Shown here: piece after piece, positions 12,789 to 26,310 of the stretch
How positions within the stretch are numbered: position 1 is the first letter of the stretch
How the letters are laid out: the number at the start of each line of letters is the position of its first letter
NCBI GenBank assembly: GCA_947172415.1
Contig: OX359202.1
Location: 1,924,501-1,988,500, forward strand
DNA: 64,000 nucleotides
Origin: Chondrosia reniformis
Taxonomy: Eukaryota; Porifera; Demospongiae; Chondrillida; Chondrillidae
Reading direction: 5' to 3'
Made by a program: the position numbers and the translations under genes
The notes under the pieces: model-generated
What the model was told of the DNA's origin: nothing
Seen by the model: the letters and a program-made list of their open reading frames with translations, nothing else
Database searches by the model: none

Positions 12789-15700
12789 ATGGAAAAGAAA
12801 GACATTTTCTTTGTAGTCCTGCTATCTTTTATATTATGCGATATACTACCAGTAAAAGGTAAGGTAAATTATGAAGCACACCTTTAGGATAATAATCCGC
12901 AAATTAGTTTACTAAATATAAAACCTGTCTTGCAATTGCATACCTAGCTAGCTATATGCAAAGGAATTAATGTATACGTATATATGCAGAGTGAACTGCT
13001 GTGACATTCATAACTGTTGGAGAAATGAAGTATATACAGTTTACTCAGAGACCTAACACTTGCATGCACTGTATATAGCTGGTGTATTAAGGTATAGATC
13101 TTTTTAGGAATATGTTAGCTGTACAGTTGTTAAAATCTTTGTATAATATATGTAATATATATAGCTATATACGTTATATGCTATGACACATACCGTTTAT
13201 ATATAAATGCTGGGTTGACAGAACCATGCATGTCAGGGAGTACAGCAGTACCCTAGGTAGGGATGTAGTCATGCAACATGCATGTTTCAAAACAATGTAT
13301 ATACACATATATATATTACACACATGTCTTTGATCTGCTCAATGATAATTATGAAGTGCCAGACCTCTAATGTGAAAGTGTTGATAAGCTCCTGAAAGGA
13401 TAGCACTAGTACTGGGAGCCACATGACTGACCTCTGTCAATGAATCTATCTCAATTGTGACTTAATATTGAGTTGTTTTAACATAATAATTACTTAACAG
13501 CAGTTCTTGTTCCATTCCATTATATATATATATAAGGTATATATGTGTATCAAATTAAAAGATCTAAATTTTAATATGTCTCTGATGTAGAGGAGAAAAT
13601 AAATCATTTATAAACTTAAAAGATTATATGTTACACATGCAATGAAATCCCAACTCATTGTTTTGCATGGCTTATGTATATTTTGTATGCATGGCTGATC
13701 CTCTTTCTATAACTACCTTTTGTTGATTGATACAAATCCACTGAGCATACTGATGCAGGCTGGATAGTATGCAAGGCCTGCAGCTGGATTACCAACACTA
13801 CTTAAAGGTACCACATTTGTTCATTATATATATCTATAGGAATTTGTGGAAACATGACTTGCTATTATGGTAGCTGTCAAGGTGAAGTGTGTAATTGTTA
13901 TTCTGGATACTCAGGGAGCACTTGTGACAAGCCAATTTGTAAGATTTGAAGTATAACCATCAGTATATATGTACAACAAATAGATATTTTTATTCTCAGG
14001 GAGATATTAATGGACTGGAGTATTGTTATTTTGCTATATGTATATATATTTTAGCCATCCCATACAGTTGCCAGTGGCAAAACACTAATGTGTAAAGCCA
14101 GCTTTTCTGGGAACAATTCCCTGCAACTTCTTTAATTTTTTACTTCTTAAGGTGAAAGGGGCTGTTTGAATAATGGAACATGTTCTAGTCCAGACTACTG
14201 TAGCTGTCCTTTTGGATTCTCTGGAAGAAGATGTGAAATAGGTAAAATACTCAGAAACTTATATACGGTATATGTTACATGATCACAAGCCTGTTCCTAT
14301 ATATGTACGTAGCTAAGGAATACTATATGATTAAAATTTATACGTATAAGCAACTAATTTAAATTGCATATTTTTGATCTGAAAAAGAAATGTACGTAGT
14401 TTGTTTTTACAATCCTTTCATCATCTATCTACTACAGAATTAAATGTATGTGATTCTGCAAGCCATATAATCTGCTACAATAATGGCACTTGTGAAAATG
14501 GTATCTGTTCTTGTACTGAATTATTTACTGGACCCCAATGTCTTACAAATCTTTGTAAGTTATTACAATGCAAACAGTATATGTACGTATACATATGCAT
14601 ATTTTTTATATAGTATCTTGGCATGACTAATCAATGCATACTACATATGTATATATAGTACTGTATTGTTTACAGAGTGTACAATATAACCAACTATATG
14701 AATATAATACTTTTAACATATTTTAGCTATAGAACTCTTATATATACCCACTGACAGGTGATCCTCCATGTCAGAATAATGGAAGTTGTAATGGAGGGAA
14801 TTACTGCAGTTGTTACTTTGGATTTAATGGCAGGCATTGTGAAAATGGTATAGTGTATATTATTCTAGATGGATAATTTGCATGAATGCACTTTCTCAGT
14901 TACTGATATTTATATTACATGCATTGATTATATTAGCCTTTATAGATATTTAATATATATTTACAGCACCAGGACCAGCCTGTGCTGGATCATATTGCTT
15001 CAATAATGGTACCTGTAAAGATACTGGTGATGGCTGTGACTGTCCTGTTGGCTACCTTCCACCATTCTGTAGATACAGAGACTGTGAGTATAATATCTGT
15101 ACTTTCTTACATTGTCAAGCTATCTGTATATACTTTAACAAAAAATTTGAACTAGTTACATGCATGGAGTTAATTGCATGCACACTTGGCTATGATGATA
15201 AGGATACTAAATAAACGTTTGGCATAATACATTCCAGTGATTATAATATTTTGCTTATCAACATATATATAATATGTATACAGAACAATTTAATTTCAGT
15301 ATATGCATGTATTATACGTACACATACATTGTATTATAATATGTTACTATCACTTCAGGTATTCCTCCTTGTCAGAATAATGCATCATGTTATGATGGCT
15401 ACTGTTCGTGTCCATTTGGTTATTCTGGAAGATCTTGTGAAATAGGTAATTGAACATACCACAAGTCTGCCGAGACACATGGATACATTTATGGTAGAAT
15501 GTTAAATATAAGGTCCGTTCTCCATGACATTGTATGCTCCTTTTAATTTATATTTCACTTTTGCTGCATATACAGCAAAATAGATAAAAACACACCAAAA
15601 ACTGCATACAAGGTCTTTTAAACGTCATTTCTTTATTTGTTATGCCATTATCAAATTTACAGTCAAAATGTTCATTAATTTAACGATTATGAAAATGTCA

Positions 15701-18700
15701 CAAAAATGACCTCAATGTATATACTAGCTCTACTCAACTATTATAAAGTTAATATATATAGCACAATTTTCAATTCATCAAAGTAAATGACATGCATATT
15801 TGCTGAGAGACCATTGTTATCCAGACTTCATTTATCTGTTACAGTTACTGAATGATTGTGAGGAAACCTTGCATCTAATCACAAGTTATCAACTAAAATC
15901 CACTAATATTTGTCCACATTTCATGATTTCTAACACACTGTTTTCTTAGATGCTACCTCTACATATGAGTAAATTTAAAGCCCAAAGGGAACTACGTATA
16001 TATATATATATATGCCTTATGAGAGCTTTGGATATACGAGTTTTCTCCTCCTATGCTTCTTTTCTTCTTCACTGGGACAGACAGCTGTTTTTGGGAATTC
16101 CACCCTTCATCAGTGACGATGGAAATCTTTGTCTTCCTGATCTTCTCTAGGTGTGATCTTTTGTGAGTCCTTGGCTCTCTTTGTGAAATCTATATATAGA
16201 AGTCTAATTATATACACAATTTTGGTGCCAAAAATTGAATAAGGTGCATGATATATACGTATGTCAGTTAATTATCTTCTAATGTATATTTTGTCTCTTA
16301 ATTGTCAAAATAATTAGACAGGTTGAAGATTGCAATTTGTATAACATCATACATTAATTTTGTTCTATAATCTTTAAAATCATACTTCACTAACACTTAA
16401 TATTGAATGCTAGTCTTATGTATGCAATCAATCAAACCTTTCATCATTATATATACAGAATTGAATGTGTGTGGTGCTGAGAAGTATATAATCTGCTACA
16501 ATAATGGCACTTGTGAAAATGGAACCTGTTCTTGTACTGAACAATTTACTGGACCCCAGTGTCTTACAGATCTTTGTGAGTTATACATTACTATATGTTT
16601 ATATTTCTTAAAAAGATGTTTTAATATACAATACTCAATGTCTTGGTTGCATTATTCTGAAAGTTTTACATATCTATCTTCAGGTGATCCTCCATGTCAG
16701 AATAATGGAAGTTGTTTGGGGGGGAATTATTGCAGTTGTACCTCTGGATTTAGTGGCAGATATTGTGAAAATGGTTAGTTGCATATACGTATACATATAT
16801 ATATAGATAAGAATTATTGATATTATTTGCATGCCTACACAGATTATATAAGAAAAATGTTTGTTATATATGTATATAGACTCACAACACTTTGCTATAT
16901 ATACAATTGCACGTGTAATATATGTATATAGCACCAGGACCAGCCTGTGCTGGATCGTATTGCTTCAATAATGGTACCTGTAATGCTGCTGCTGATGGCT
17001 GTGACTGTCCTGTTGGCTACCTTCCACCATTCTGTAGATACAGAGATTGTGAGTATATAATATCTGTATATATAATGTCTGAAACTTCAAACTTTAACAC
17101 ATTTACGTATGTTATATTATTACTTATTTTACTTCTGTCTGCATGATACATTTCAATTTTAATTTGGATCCAGTTTCCCCCTTCCATTCACCACTATTCC
17201 CTGTTAACCTCTTATATTTATACTAGCAGTTGTAACAATATTACCCTCATTAATGCTGATGAAGACCTATGGGTCGAAACATTCATTTAATTGTTCATAA
17301 TGTATGCAATTAACAAAGACTGCACCATATCACTTCAGGTAATCCTCCTTGTCAGAATAATGCCTCCTGTTATGATGGATACTGTTCGTGTCCATTTGGT
17401 TATTCTGGAAGATCTTGTGAGATAGGTAATTGTGTGTGCAAACAAGTCTCCAGAAACACATGCATGCTTCGTCCTTTAACATATCCATCTGCATGTCTAG
17501 TATTGTCTATTCCAAATTATTGGTTACAGAGAAGGAAGATTGCAAGTGGTACTGTAACATAATATTGCATATGTTATACTTCACTGATATATTATATCAT
17601 TTCAGCCTCCTAGATAATAATGCAATTATATAATTGATGCATGTACATATAGTCGTTAGGATTATGACTAAATGTAACCCAACAAAGCAGCTAAGTAATT
17701 TGAGTTTTGGGAGCAGTAATATTTATTATCACAAGCTTTAATAACCCTAACGACTTATTCTTGAAAATTTGAAAAGATATTTAGTTTGTTTGTATATACA
17801 TGATTGTTTATTAATATATAGCTTCAATGACACTCCTTTCATCATGTACATATACTACAGAATTAAACGTATGTGATTCTGAAAGCCATATAATCTGCTA
17901 CAATAATGGCACTTGTGAAAATGGCATCTGTTCTTGTACTAATCTATTTACTGGACCCCAGTGTCTTAAAAATCTTTGTAAGTTATATTACAATGCATGG
18001 TCTGTATAAGGCAATATATATGTATATAATGTGCATCATTCTTCAAAGTTCAAAGTATTTTTTTGCTTTGTCATGACTGAATCATTGATCTATATATTGT
18101 GTATATACAATGATCAACTATATACAGATTGTACCTTTTTATATGATCAGGTGATCCTCCATGTCAGAATAATGGAAGTTGTTATGGAGGAAATTACTGC
18201 AGTTGTAACTTTGGATTTAGTGGTAGACGTTGTGAAGATGGTTAGTTGTAATAGTTTACTGTACGTACATATATAGCTGAATCTTGTGCTTAATGACCAC
18301 CACACTAAAGCGACTATATATCTTAAAAAACAACCATAATATTGTAGCCCCAGGAAAGATCCTATATACTGTATATATATTTTAGAATTTTACTTAATTC
18401 ATTTTGAAAATACAACCACTTTGCTGTCCTGAATTACGATTGTAATCTTTGGCACAATCTTCCCTTAAAACTACCAAAGACTAAGATTTGTTCAATTTCT
18501 TATTTTTATTTTTAAACTATTTTTTCTTAATCCTAATCTTGGTATTGTGATAAGCTCTTTATAAATACTTTTTTTTTCGGTTAGTCCCATGCAATGGTGG
18601 TCTATGAGATGAACTCTATATATACATACTCCCTATTACTTCATATATACATACTCCCTATTATTTCATATATACTTACTCCCTATTACTTCATATATAA

Positions 18701-21700
18701 ATTTGTTACGTTTATTGTTGCAAGTAAATCTGAATTTTGAGCCTTTGTACACGTAACACAAACTTCAACAAAATTGACTGTTTGAAATAGAATATATATA
18801 TATATACTCATAGTCACATACAAAACAATGATTGACTATTGTATATACATATTTATTATAAATTAAAGTTTTCTACATTATAGCACCAGGACCAGCCTGT
18901 GCTGGATCATATTGCTTCAATAATGGTACCTGTAATGATGCCGGTGATGGCTGTGACTGTCCTGTTGGCTACCTTCCACCATTCTGTAGAAACAGAGATT
19001 GTGAGTATAATATCTGTACTTTCATACTGTACATTGTCATGTATTCAATAAAGCTTTAATTGTATGAATATATTTATTGCCAGGTAATCCTCCTTGTCAA
19101 AATAATGCCTCATGCTATGATGGCTACTGTTCATGTCCATTTGGTTATTCTGGAAGATCTTGTGAAATAGGTAATCGAGCTTACCTTAAGACACATGCAT
19201 GGATGCTGTTGTCCATCCATTCTGTTTCTATATTATATATATACAGAAGAGGAGGTTTGTGGCAGCTACATTTGCAGCAATAATGGTACCTGTGTTAACA
19301 ATCAGTGTGAATGTTCATATCCATACACAGGATATGCCTGTCAAGATACGATTTGTAAGTTTGCATATATACTTAAATATATAATATACCTCCAATTATA
19401 TGTAATACGTATAAAATGTCCACTTTATGACTATCACTATATATATAGGTAATACTTACTGTAACAGCAATGGCACCCTAACCTGCCTGGGAAATGAATG
19501 TAGGTGTTACTTTGGATATACTGGTAAATATTGTGAAACAAGTAAGGAGAAAGACATGCATGCATTATACATATACACGTACATGTATGTAAGGTATATT
19601 ATGCAGAATTAAGGGCTTGCATGTGTCAATTGCTTTATATAATGAGCTATATACTTGTTGATTTGTTTATCCTTATATAGAGACATATGGCTGTGTTGGC
19701 TATTGTCTCTTTGGAGGTAGCTGCATGAATGGAACTTGTCATTGTCTAGAGAATTTCACTGGTGAAACATGTGATGAAGAAATATGTAAGATCAGTATAA
19801 TTATTCATCAAATTAAAGCTATTATTTTAGATATTTTCTTAAATACATTAGGTGATCCAGCATGTGAAAATGGTTACTGTAATGACAATAGATGTATTTG
19901 TACTGAAGGTTTTAACGGGGCAACATGCAACATTCGTAAGACAAATATTTATAAATTAATTATAATGTACATATATATGTAACAGAAACAGTACATTTAT
20001 ATACGTATACTTTAATTAGGTATATATAGGCCACACCCTGCAAATTTTTATATACGTATATGCAAACAAACAGTCAATAAACTTAGGAAGCTTGAGAAAG
20101 ACAATGAGATCAACACTCTTTTTTTCTTGTGTTCATACACATGTGTGTGTATTTTAGGGGTTTATATTTCTCCATTATGTATACCTATGTTCAGCTCCTG
20201 GACCAGCTTGTAATGGGAGCTACTGCTGGAACAATGGGAATTGTGACACAAAAACTAATAGCTGTATATGCACAGAAAGGTTTACTGGAGCTGAATGTAG
20301 AAGAGAGATTTGTGAGCTAATAAACTTATACTACAGTATTATATTTTATTTTATTTCTTATATAGCATGAAAAATTGGTATATCTACTTGCAGGTGTTCC
20401 TGAATGTCTAAATAATGGATCTTGTTTTGAGGGGAAATGCATTTGCCCCTATGGGTTTACTGGTGGTAGATGTGAAACACGTGAGTTGCATGTAAATTGA
20501 CTTGAAATCCCAAATCTTTTATTCTTTTTTGTATTCATTTTAGCTCCTGGTCCTGCTTGTGGAGGTTACTACTGTTTTAATGGGACTTGTGATGTAGCTA
20601 GTCAAAGGTGTAACTGCAAACAAGGTTTTGAACCTCCTTATTGTCAGTACAGGTCTTGTGTACCAATCTGTCAGAATAATGGCTCCTGCTTTGATGGTTA
20701 CTGCTATTGTCCTTATGATTACTATGGAAAGAGCTGTGAATTAGGCATGTATATAGTATATACCAAATATATATGTATAAGATATATTCTGCATACATAC
20801 ATCAACTGATATCTGAGTGTAAATTAATCATTTTGACAGTGATTTACATTTCCCAGAAACAAAATACTGCAAATTTAATGGACAATCATGTTTATATGGA
20901 CAATGTGATAACGTCACTGAGTCTTGTGTTTGCCAAGAAAATTACATGGGATTTAATTGCAATGAACGAATGTGTAAGCTATATAATATATATTATATAC
21001 GTATGTGTATATAGAAATACATCCATAATATATTAATGTTATCAGTTTATGTATATAGGCTTGAATTTTATGCTACATGTACAAAATTAGTAGATTGATA
21101 TATATTTACTGTAGTACCCATTAATCTTATCAATGCAGGCATTCCCCCTTGTCAAAACAATGGATCTTGTTTTGATGGGTTCTGTTCCTGTCCCTATCCA
21201 TTCAGAGGGAGCAGTTGTGAAATTGGTGAGTTTAAAATAACACTAGTACTGGCTTGCATCATTACCAATAAAGTTATTGTGTATATCCTTTTGTATCCTT
21301 CCTACCATATAGAGCTCTAGATTCCTTTATTGTAAATACGTATATGATTATTGCTGACATGAGGTTAAAAAGGTTCAACCCTTGATTAAGAAAATAACCT
21401 TTGTCTTAGCTCAAACTTCGAATTAATTATGTTAATTACTCCCTATATAGACTTTGCCTAAATATTCACCCACACATGCAAATATGACAGACAAAATTAT
21501 ACGTATATGTACATATATGTATATACTTCTTATGAAGGTTGCAGTTTCTGGGCCATCTTGTGGTAGTTTTAAATGAGTAACCAGGAGTATAAATTGGACT
21601 CTGCAATTCTCTCTAGTTTTTGCAAGACAGTATTGTCCTTCATCACCTATATACACAAATGTATATAAAACAAAATCAACCCAAATTTACCACTTTAAAA

Positions 21701-24700
21701 TGAATGCATGCAGGGAGGGAGGTTAAGATTTGTACAATAAGTGTATAACATCTAGATATTTTATCAATATCAGTCTGCATCGTACGTATACATAAGATTC
21801 CTCTTTTATAGTACTAACTGTATTATTGTAACGATAATATATATATTATCCATTTTTTCTATATATTACATTAAATTTAGGTGTGAAACCCAGTCCTTCT
21901 CCAACAACTACACCTTGTAAGTAATGTGTTACTGTGAATATGCTCCTTTATACTGTAAAATATAGTGCAGCTGCAATGCATAAATAGAATTAATGAAGTA
22001 CAGATAGATTGCTTAAGTATGTATGTATATAGTAACCTGCAAAGGCAATTATAAAAAGTGCTTATATATGAGGTAGGAAGGGAAGTAATAAATTCTTATA
22101 CATGCCCGTAGGCAGGGGAAGGGGGTTCGGATGAACCACCCTTAGGTCTGCAAATTATAAGTTTATCAGGAAATAGAACGAGCCAACGTGCAGTTCTGCG
22201 AATGCACTCGTCTGCACAGTACACGTATGTGAGCTATTAATTTTGTAGTACATGTGTACGTATGTATGTACACGATGTAGTAGCAGCTGTGAGAGTGTTT
22301 GCACATGAGGTATTGTAATTCGCCTGTGTCTATCTGCGGTGAAAAGTATACTGATCATGGGTCATCGATCGATTTGCAAAAATAATGTGAGAGAAAGAGG
22401 GCAGCAAACACCTGCTAAAGCATTGAGATCAATATGCAAAGAAATCCACTATAATAATTATTATGATATTATATGTAAGTTATAGGTATTAAAATTATTC
22501 TAGCTCAACTAGGAACATGTTGTACCAACATAATTACTGTGCAGTGAATTAAAGTTGTAACTGAGTCCCCAAGCCTGCCAGAGCCAATATCAGACAGAAT
22601 ATACTATGTAATTCCCAGCCAGGGATGCAAAATAGTCCACCACTCGAAAAAGAACCCCCTGCCAATTTTCTGCCTATGGTCCTGTTATATATTCTCTTAC
22701 AGCTACTCCTTGCCTCACCATAAATGAGAGGATTGGAGAGTTGAATAAACTTTTTACCTGGCCAATGACACCATATGGAGATGAAGCAAGAATCCAATGC
22801 CCCTGTGACAATTCACCAGAGTTAACACGTGGACAATTTGCCTTTAAAAGATGTAGTGAGGATGGAAGATGGATGGAAACTGATTATGCTGCCTGTATTG
22901 GAGAAGCCTTGGAAGCATTTTGCATAGTAAGAACAAACAATATACGTACATATACGTATTCATTGAACATAATATTATGGATTATGCAAATGTTTAATGT
23001 TTAATATACTCATATTTTTAAGTATAAAAGACATACAATTGCATTATATTTGTTAATTAGGATGGTGACAGTTTAGAAGATGTATTTGCAAACATAGATA
23101 TTGGAAAACTCAAAACTGGTGATGTGGCAATTATTGCTAATGCCATTGCCAATTCAATGGATTCCAGTGTAGTCAACAATCCAATGGTGTGTACATATAG
23201 TATACAGAATATTTTCATATTTTGACATAAGTACGTATATATTAAGTTATAATTATGTTACTTGATCGATGTCTCCTTCCTTCTTCAATAGTTAAGAATA
23301 AATATACTGAAATTTGTTGACATGCTACTTTCTGCTGATGAAAACATTTTGAAGGAAACTAGTGAAACTTCGGAAATAGCCAATAGGTATATACATGAAA
23401 TTCAATGTACTTTTGTCCATATAAAGTTCACTATATATAGTATACATATAATTTAAGGCTATGGATATAAATTAAGGCTATTAATGTAGGATTGAGAATA
23501 TATTTGAAAATATCAACAGTAACATTAATCTGGCAAATGGTGAGAGTTTTGCAGCTCAACAGAAACATTTTGCATTATTTGCCAGTCAAATAGAAATTGG
23601 AAACATACCATCAACTGGTTTCTCTGTGAGCCATCCAGGAAGAAGTGATGCTGAGGCTACCATTCCTCGTTCTGTGTTTGGAAGCTTGAGTACAACTGCA
23701 GCTCGTGTCAGCAGTGCCATAATATCTGAAACAATCTTTTCTGGAAGAAATAGAAGCCTGATTGTGTCCAGTTCAGTGTTTTCTTTGACACTATATATAT
23801 TAGGAGAAACTGTATCTGATTTGATAGATCCAGTCAGCTTCAGATTAACAAAGAAAATGGTAAACTTAATAACTTTATAATGGTACCATAGTCATAACAT
23901 TTTCTACCGATCTATATACTTGCATTTATTTTACAGAATGCTGCAGAGAACATGAGGATGACATGCATGTTTTGGGATGATTCAGGTGCATTTCTTGATG
24001 GATAAAACTATTATGGACATACTAAGACATACCTGAAAATCTGTTTATGGAGCTATCAGCAACAAATTTGTACAGTAATTGCATTGGGTTGAACGTTTCG
24101 ACCCGAATAATTACAAATGGTGGTTTAAATTGTAAGGACATCATTTAACACTTTAAAATTTTTTTCACTTGGTGCAATTTGATTCATTTAATTTTCAACT
24201 CGTGTCATTTCTATTTAAACCACCGATTGTAATTATTTCTCATTGTTGCTGATGAAGACCTACGGTTCAAAACATTCAACCCAATACAATTTCATTGCTC
24301 AAATAAGCAGACTTTCCGATTCAATGAATGCAACCAGAACTATATATGTAATATATATATGTACATATGTAAGTATGAGTCCCATGCATGAATGTATAGA
24401 TCTGCAGTATGCACATAGATATATCACATACATACTATACATATATCCTGTAGATGGATTAGGTTTCTGGTCTGAAAATGGTTGCGAGGTGTTAAGGGAA
24501 ACTTCTGAATTCTTGTACTGTCAATGTGATCATCTTACCAGCTTTGCTGTTATTCAGGTTAGTTGTATATATATAGTATCCTATATAAAACATACTTCAT
24601 ATACACTTACATACGAAAATCATGGGTAATATGAAGTCTTGATGGGACGCCAGGCATCCAGAGGGCAGTATGTCCAAATCATTGAATTTGTTACTGATAG

Positions 24701-25666
24701 CTCAGTTAGTGAAGTAACCAGATCAATGAACATGCACAACTAAAACTACACCTTACGACTTTATTGAAAGCTCAAAGTACTTATCAATGTTAGAGAGACA
24801 GGCCTGTGTGACTTTTGCCAACTTTACATGCATCTCACATACCTCTAATTCTATTCAGGCACCCAACTCTTCAAGTGCCACTCCTTCACTAGGGACTGCT
24901 GCTATTAACATTGCTGCCATTGTAGTTCCATTAGTAGTCGGTACACTTCTGATAATCACTATTGTTATTGTGATTGGAGTAGTTATATTTGTTACGTAAG
25001 TTTACATAATATTTTACAATGTACACCTCCAGAGTATGTATACGTATATATATATAACCACATGGAATGTTATCCTTAGGATAATATTATATTTTAAATA
25101 TGGAATAAGTATATGAGTCTATATATGCAATAGTTTCTCGTCCACTGACAACTTTCTTCAATATATATTCATATCATAGTGCTCATTTGAATAGTTGTCG
25201 ATAGGGCATGTCAATTAGGAGTGGATGCACTTTTCAATCCAAGATGAATTATATGGCAGAAGTGAAGCCAAGATTGACCAATACGTATAATTTTGGTAAA
25301 AGTGTAGACTAATAGGCTGATACTGTTTTATTGTCCATTGCCATGGCATTCAGGTGCCCTTGCAGAATTGGCTAATAAAGAGAAAATTTACTTTTACATG
25401 CAAAAATAACTACATACTATATATTTCAGTGATCGGTTCACTTTCTGTATAAACGTTACTCGCTGTTTATCATCCTATATCAATATACTGTAGATAATGC
25501 CCCTCCATTACCATGCAGACCATTGCTATATACGTATGGTAATGTGGTGTAGCTGTATATATACACATATTTATGTATGTATAGAAGTAAGAAGAAAGGA
25601 AATTCAAGGGATAGTTTGGAATACTCTATGGCCCCAACGTCAGATCGTAGTGAAAGGTCAATGTAA
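12789..25666 (+). CDS. Single-pass receptor with 24 EGF modules, HormR-like and GAIN/GPS domains
   Basis: Thirty-three exons, 3714 nt, 1237 residues plus stop. Exon 1 (12789-12858) encodes a signal peptide. Twenty-three EGF exons follow, each a multiple of 3 and phase 1 at both ends: 13840, 14152, 14438, 14758, 14967, 15359, 16459, 16684, 16932, 17339, 17861, 18151, 18884, 19084, 19247, 19449, 19681, 19852, 20195, 20394, 20544 (two modules), 20857, 21139. Then a Pro/Thr linker (21881-21916), a HormR-like module (22703-22926), GAIN helices and strands (23061-23186, 23292-23386, 23490-23859) and the GPS split over 23937-23985 and 24454-24557, with CMFW, NGC, CQCDHLTSFAV and the predicted cut between Leu and Thr of HLT. 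Exon 24859-24995 has one transmembrane helix; the last (25585-25666) encodes a 27-residue Lys/Ser-rich tail. Adhesion GPCRs have seven helices after a GPS; only one is present here. An AATAAA lies near 25940. Confidence 0.9.
15841..15934 (-). pseudogene. Antisense copy of glycosyltransferase exon 3
   Basis: Read on the minus strand this matches most of the glycosyltransferase exon at 5093-5188 plus its splice-donor region: AAT(A/G)TGGACAAATATTAGTG and GATTAGATGCAAGGTTTCC are shared, with one single-base deletion and a few substitutions (roughly 90 percent identity by eye). It lies in an EGF-receptor intron, opposite to the host gene and next to a family 1 repeat whose relative lies in intron 1 of the same glycosyltransferase gene. 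A fragment of the upstream gene was copied in inverted; it is not expected to be functional. Confidence 0.8.
15970..16178 (-). repeat. Dispersed repeat family 1, copy c
   Basis: On the minus strand it runs from AAGGACTCACAAAAGATCA through CACTGATGAAGGGTGGAATT to the GTAGTTCCC end of the family. The hammerhead-like core has CTGATGA intact but AAAAC in place of GAAAC. It is directly followed (minus strand) by the glycosyltransferase exon 3 copy. Confidence 0.72.
17246..17314 (+). ncRNA. Hammerhead-ribozyme-like motif, type I layout (candidate)
   Basis: CTGATGA (17256-17262), then GACC-TATG-GGTC as stem II with one extra A before it, then GAAAC (17276-17280). ACATT after the core can pair with AATGT (17299-17303), placing the UA cleavage dinucleotide at 17303-17304. 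TTAAT (17250-17254) can pair with ATTAA (17309-17313) as stem I with an internal loop. All invariant core bases are present; the extra A at the base of stem II is not canonical. It lies in an intron of the EGF receptor. Activity is unproven. Confidence 0.45.
18617..18698 (+). repeat. 25-bp tandem repeat, about 3 copies
   Basis: CTCCCTATTA(C/T)TTCATATATAC units start 25 bp apart (CCCTATTA at 18631, 18656 and 18681). Intronic in the EGF receptor gene; no other function seen. Confidence 0.85.
24083..24290. repeat. Inverted pair of hammerhead-like repeat copies
   Basis: Plus-strand CTGATGAAGACCTACGG (from 24249) followed by TTCAAAACATTCAACCCAATA is mirrored at about 24083-24105 on the minus strand as CGGGTCGAAACGTTCAACCC. 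Between them, TGGTGGTTTAAAT and ATTTAAACCACCG also pair. The plus copy has lost the GAAA core (CAAAA) and the minus copy lacks CTGATGA, so neither should cleave. It lies in the intron that splits the GPS. Confidence 0.65.
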
Positions 25667-26310
25667 ATGTGGTTAATCTTGGCTGCTGCTATATATATGT
25701 AGAACATTGCTCTCTGTATCTCTAAACAAATTTATATATATAGTTGTCATTATACTATATACAAAATATATACATAATAGAAATACGTATATATATATAT
25801 ACCCTACACAAAGGTTAAAGATGAGAAAAAAAGATTACAGCATTATTGCCCTTCTATAAAATATAAAAATTCATTAGTTAATATAAGTATATATTGATAC
25901 ATTTACTTTAAATGTACCTACTGGCTAAATGGAGAAAGGAATAAAATTGGTATGAAAAGTGTATTGTCATCTAAAGCTTTACTTAAGCAATAAGTCAAGG
26001 AACATTTATAGTCTATATGTGTACCGCACATTGCTGGTATGCTCGATGCACATCAACTGTACATATAAATACATACATATATATATACAGGAAAATGGGG
26101 TAAGATTAATTTTCATATCAGTGAAAAGACTTAGTATAGCAGCTGGAGTAGAGTATGTATAGGAGTACAAAGGGAGGTGACTATACTAATTACAACCAGT
26201 GGTTAAATGTCCTAAATGTATAACCTCAAATGGTGCTTTCACTTGTCATTTCAGTTTAAGGTCATAGTTATGTACATGTATACTGTTTACCCCTTCAGCC
26301 TGCACTATCT
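25667..26310. other. Intergenic between EGF receptor and carrier pseudogene
   Basis: Contains the probable AATAAA of the EGF receptor gene near 25940 and AT-rich sequence with TACGTA words. The downstream exons expected for a mitochondrial carrier on the minus strand were not found here. Confidence 0.6.

Larger units (their letters stand above)
14438..19170 (+). repeat. Three tandem copies of a four-exon EGF cassette
   Basis: The exon order ELNVC / DPPCQNNGSC / APGPACAGSYC / PPCQNNASC occurs three times: 14438-15445, 16459-17425 and 17861-19170. Corresponding exons have identical lengths (117, 90, 117, 87 nt) and near-identical proteins. Later exons (20195, 20394, 20544) look like more diverged relatives. 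The array arose by internal duplication of a block of about 1 kb. Confidence 0.93.
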
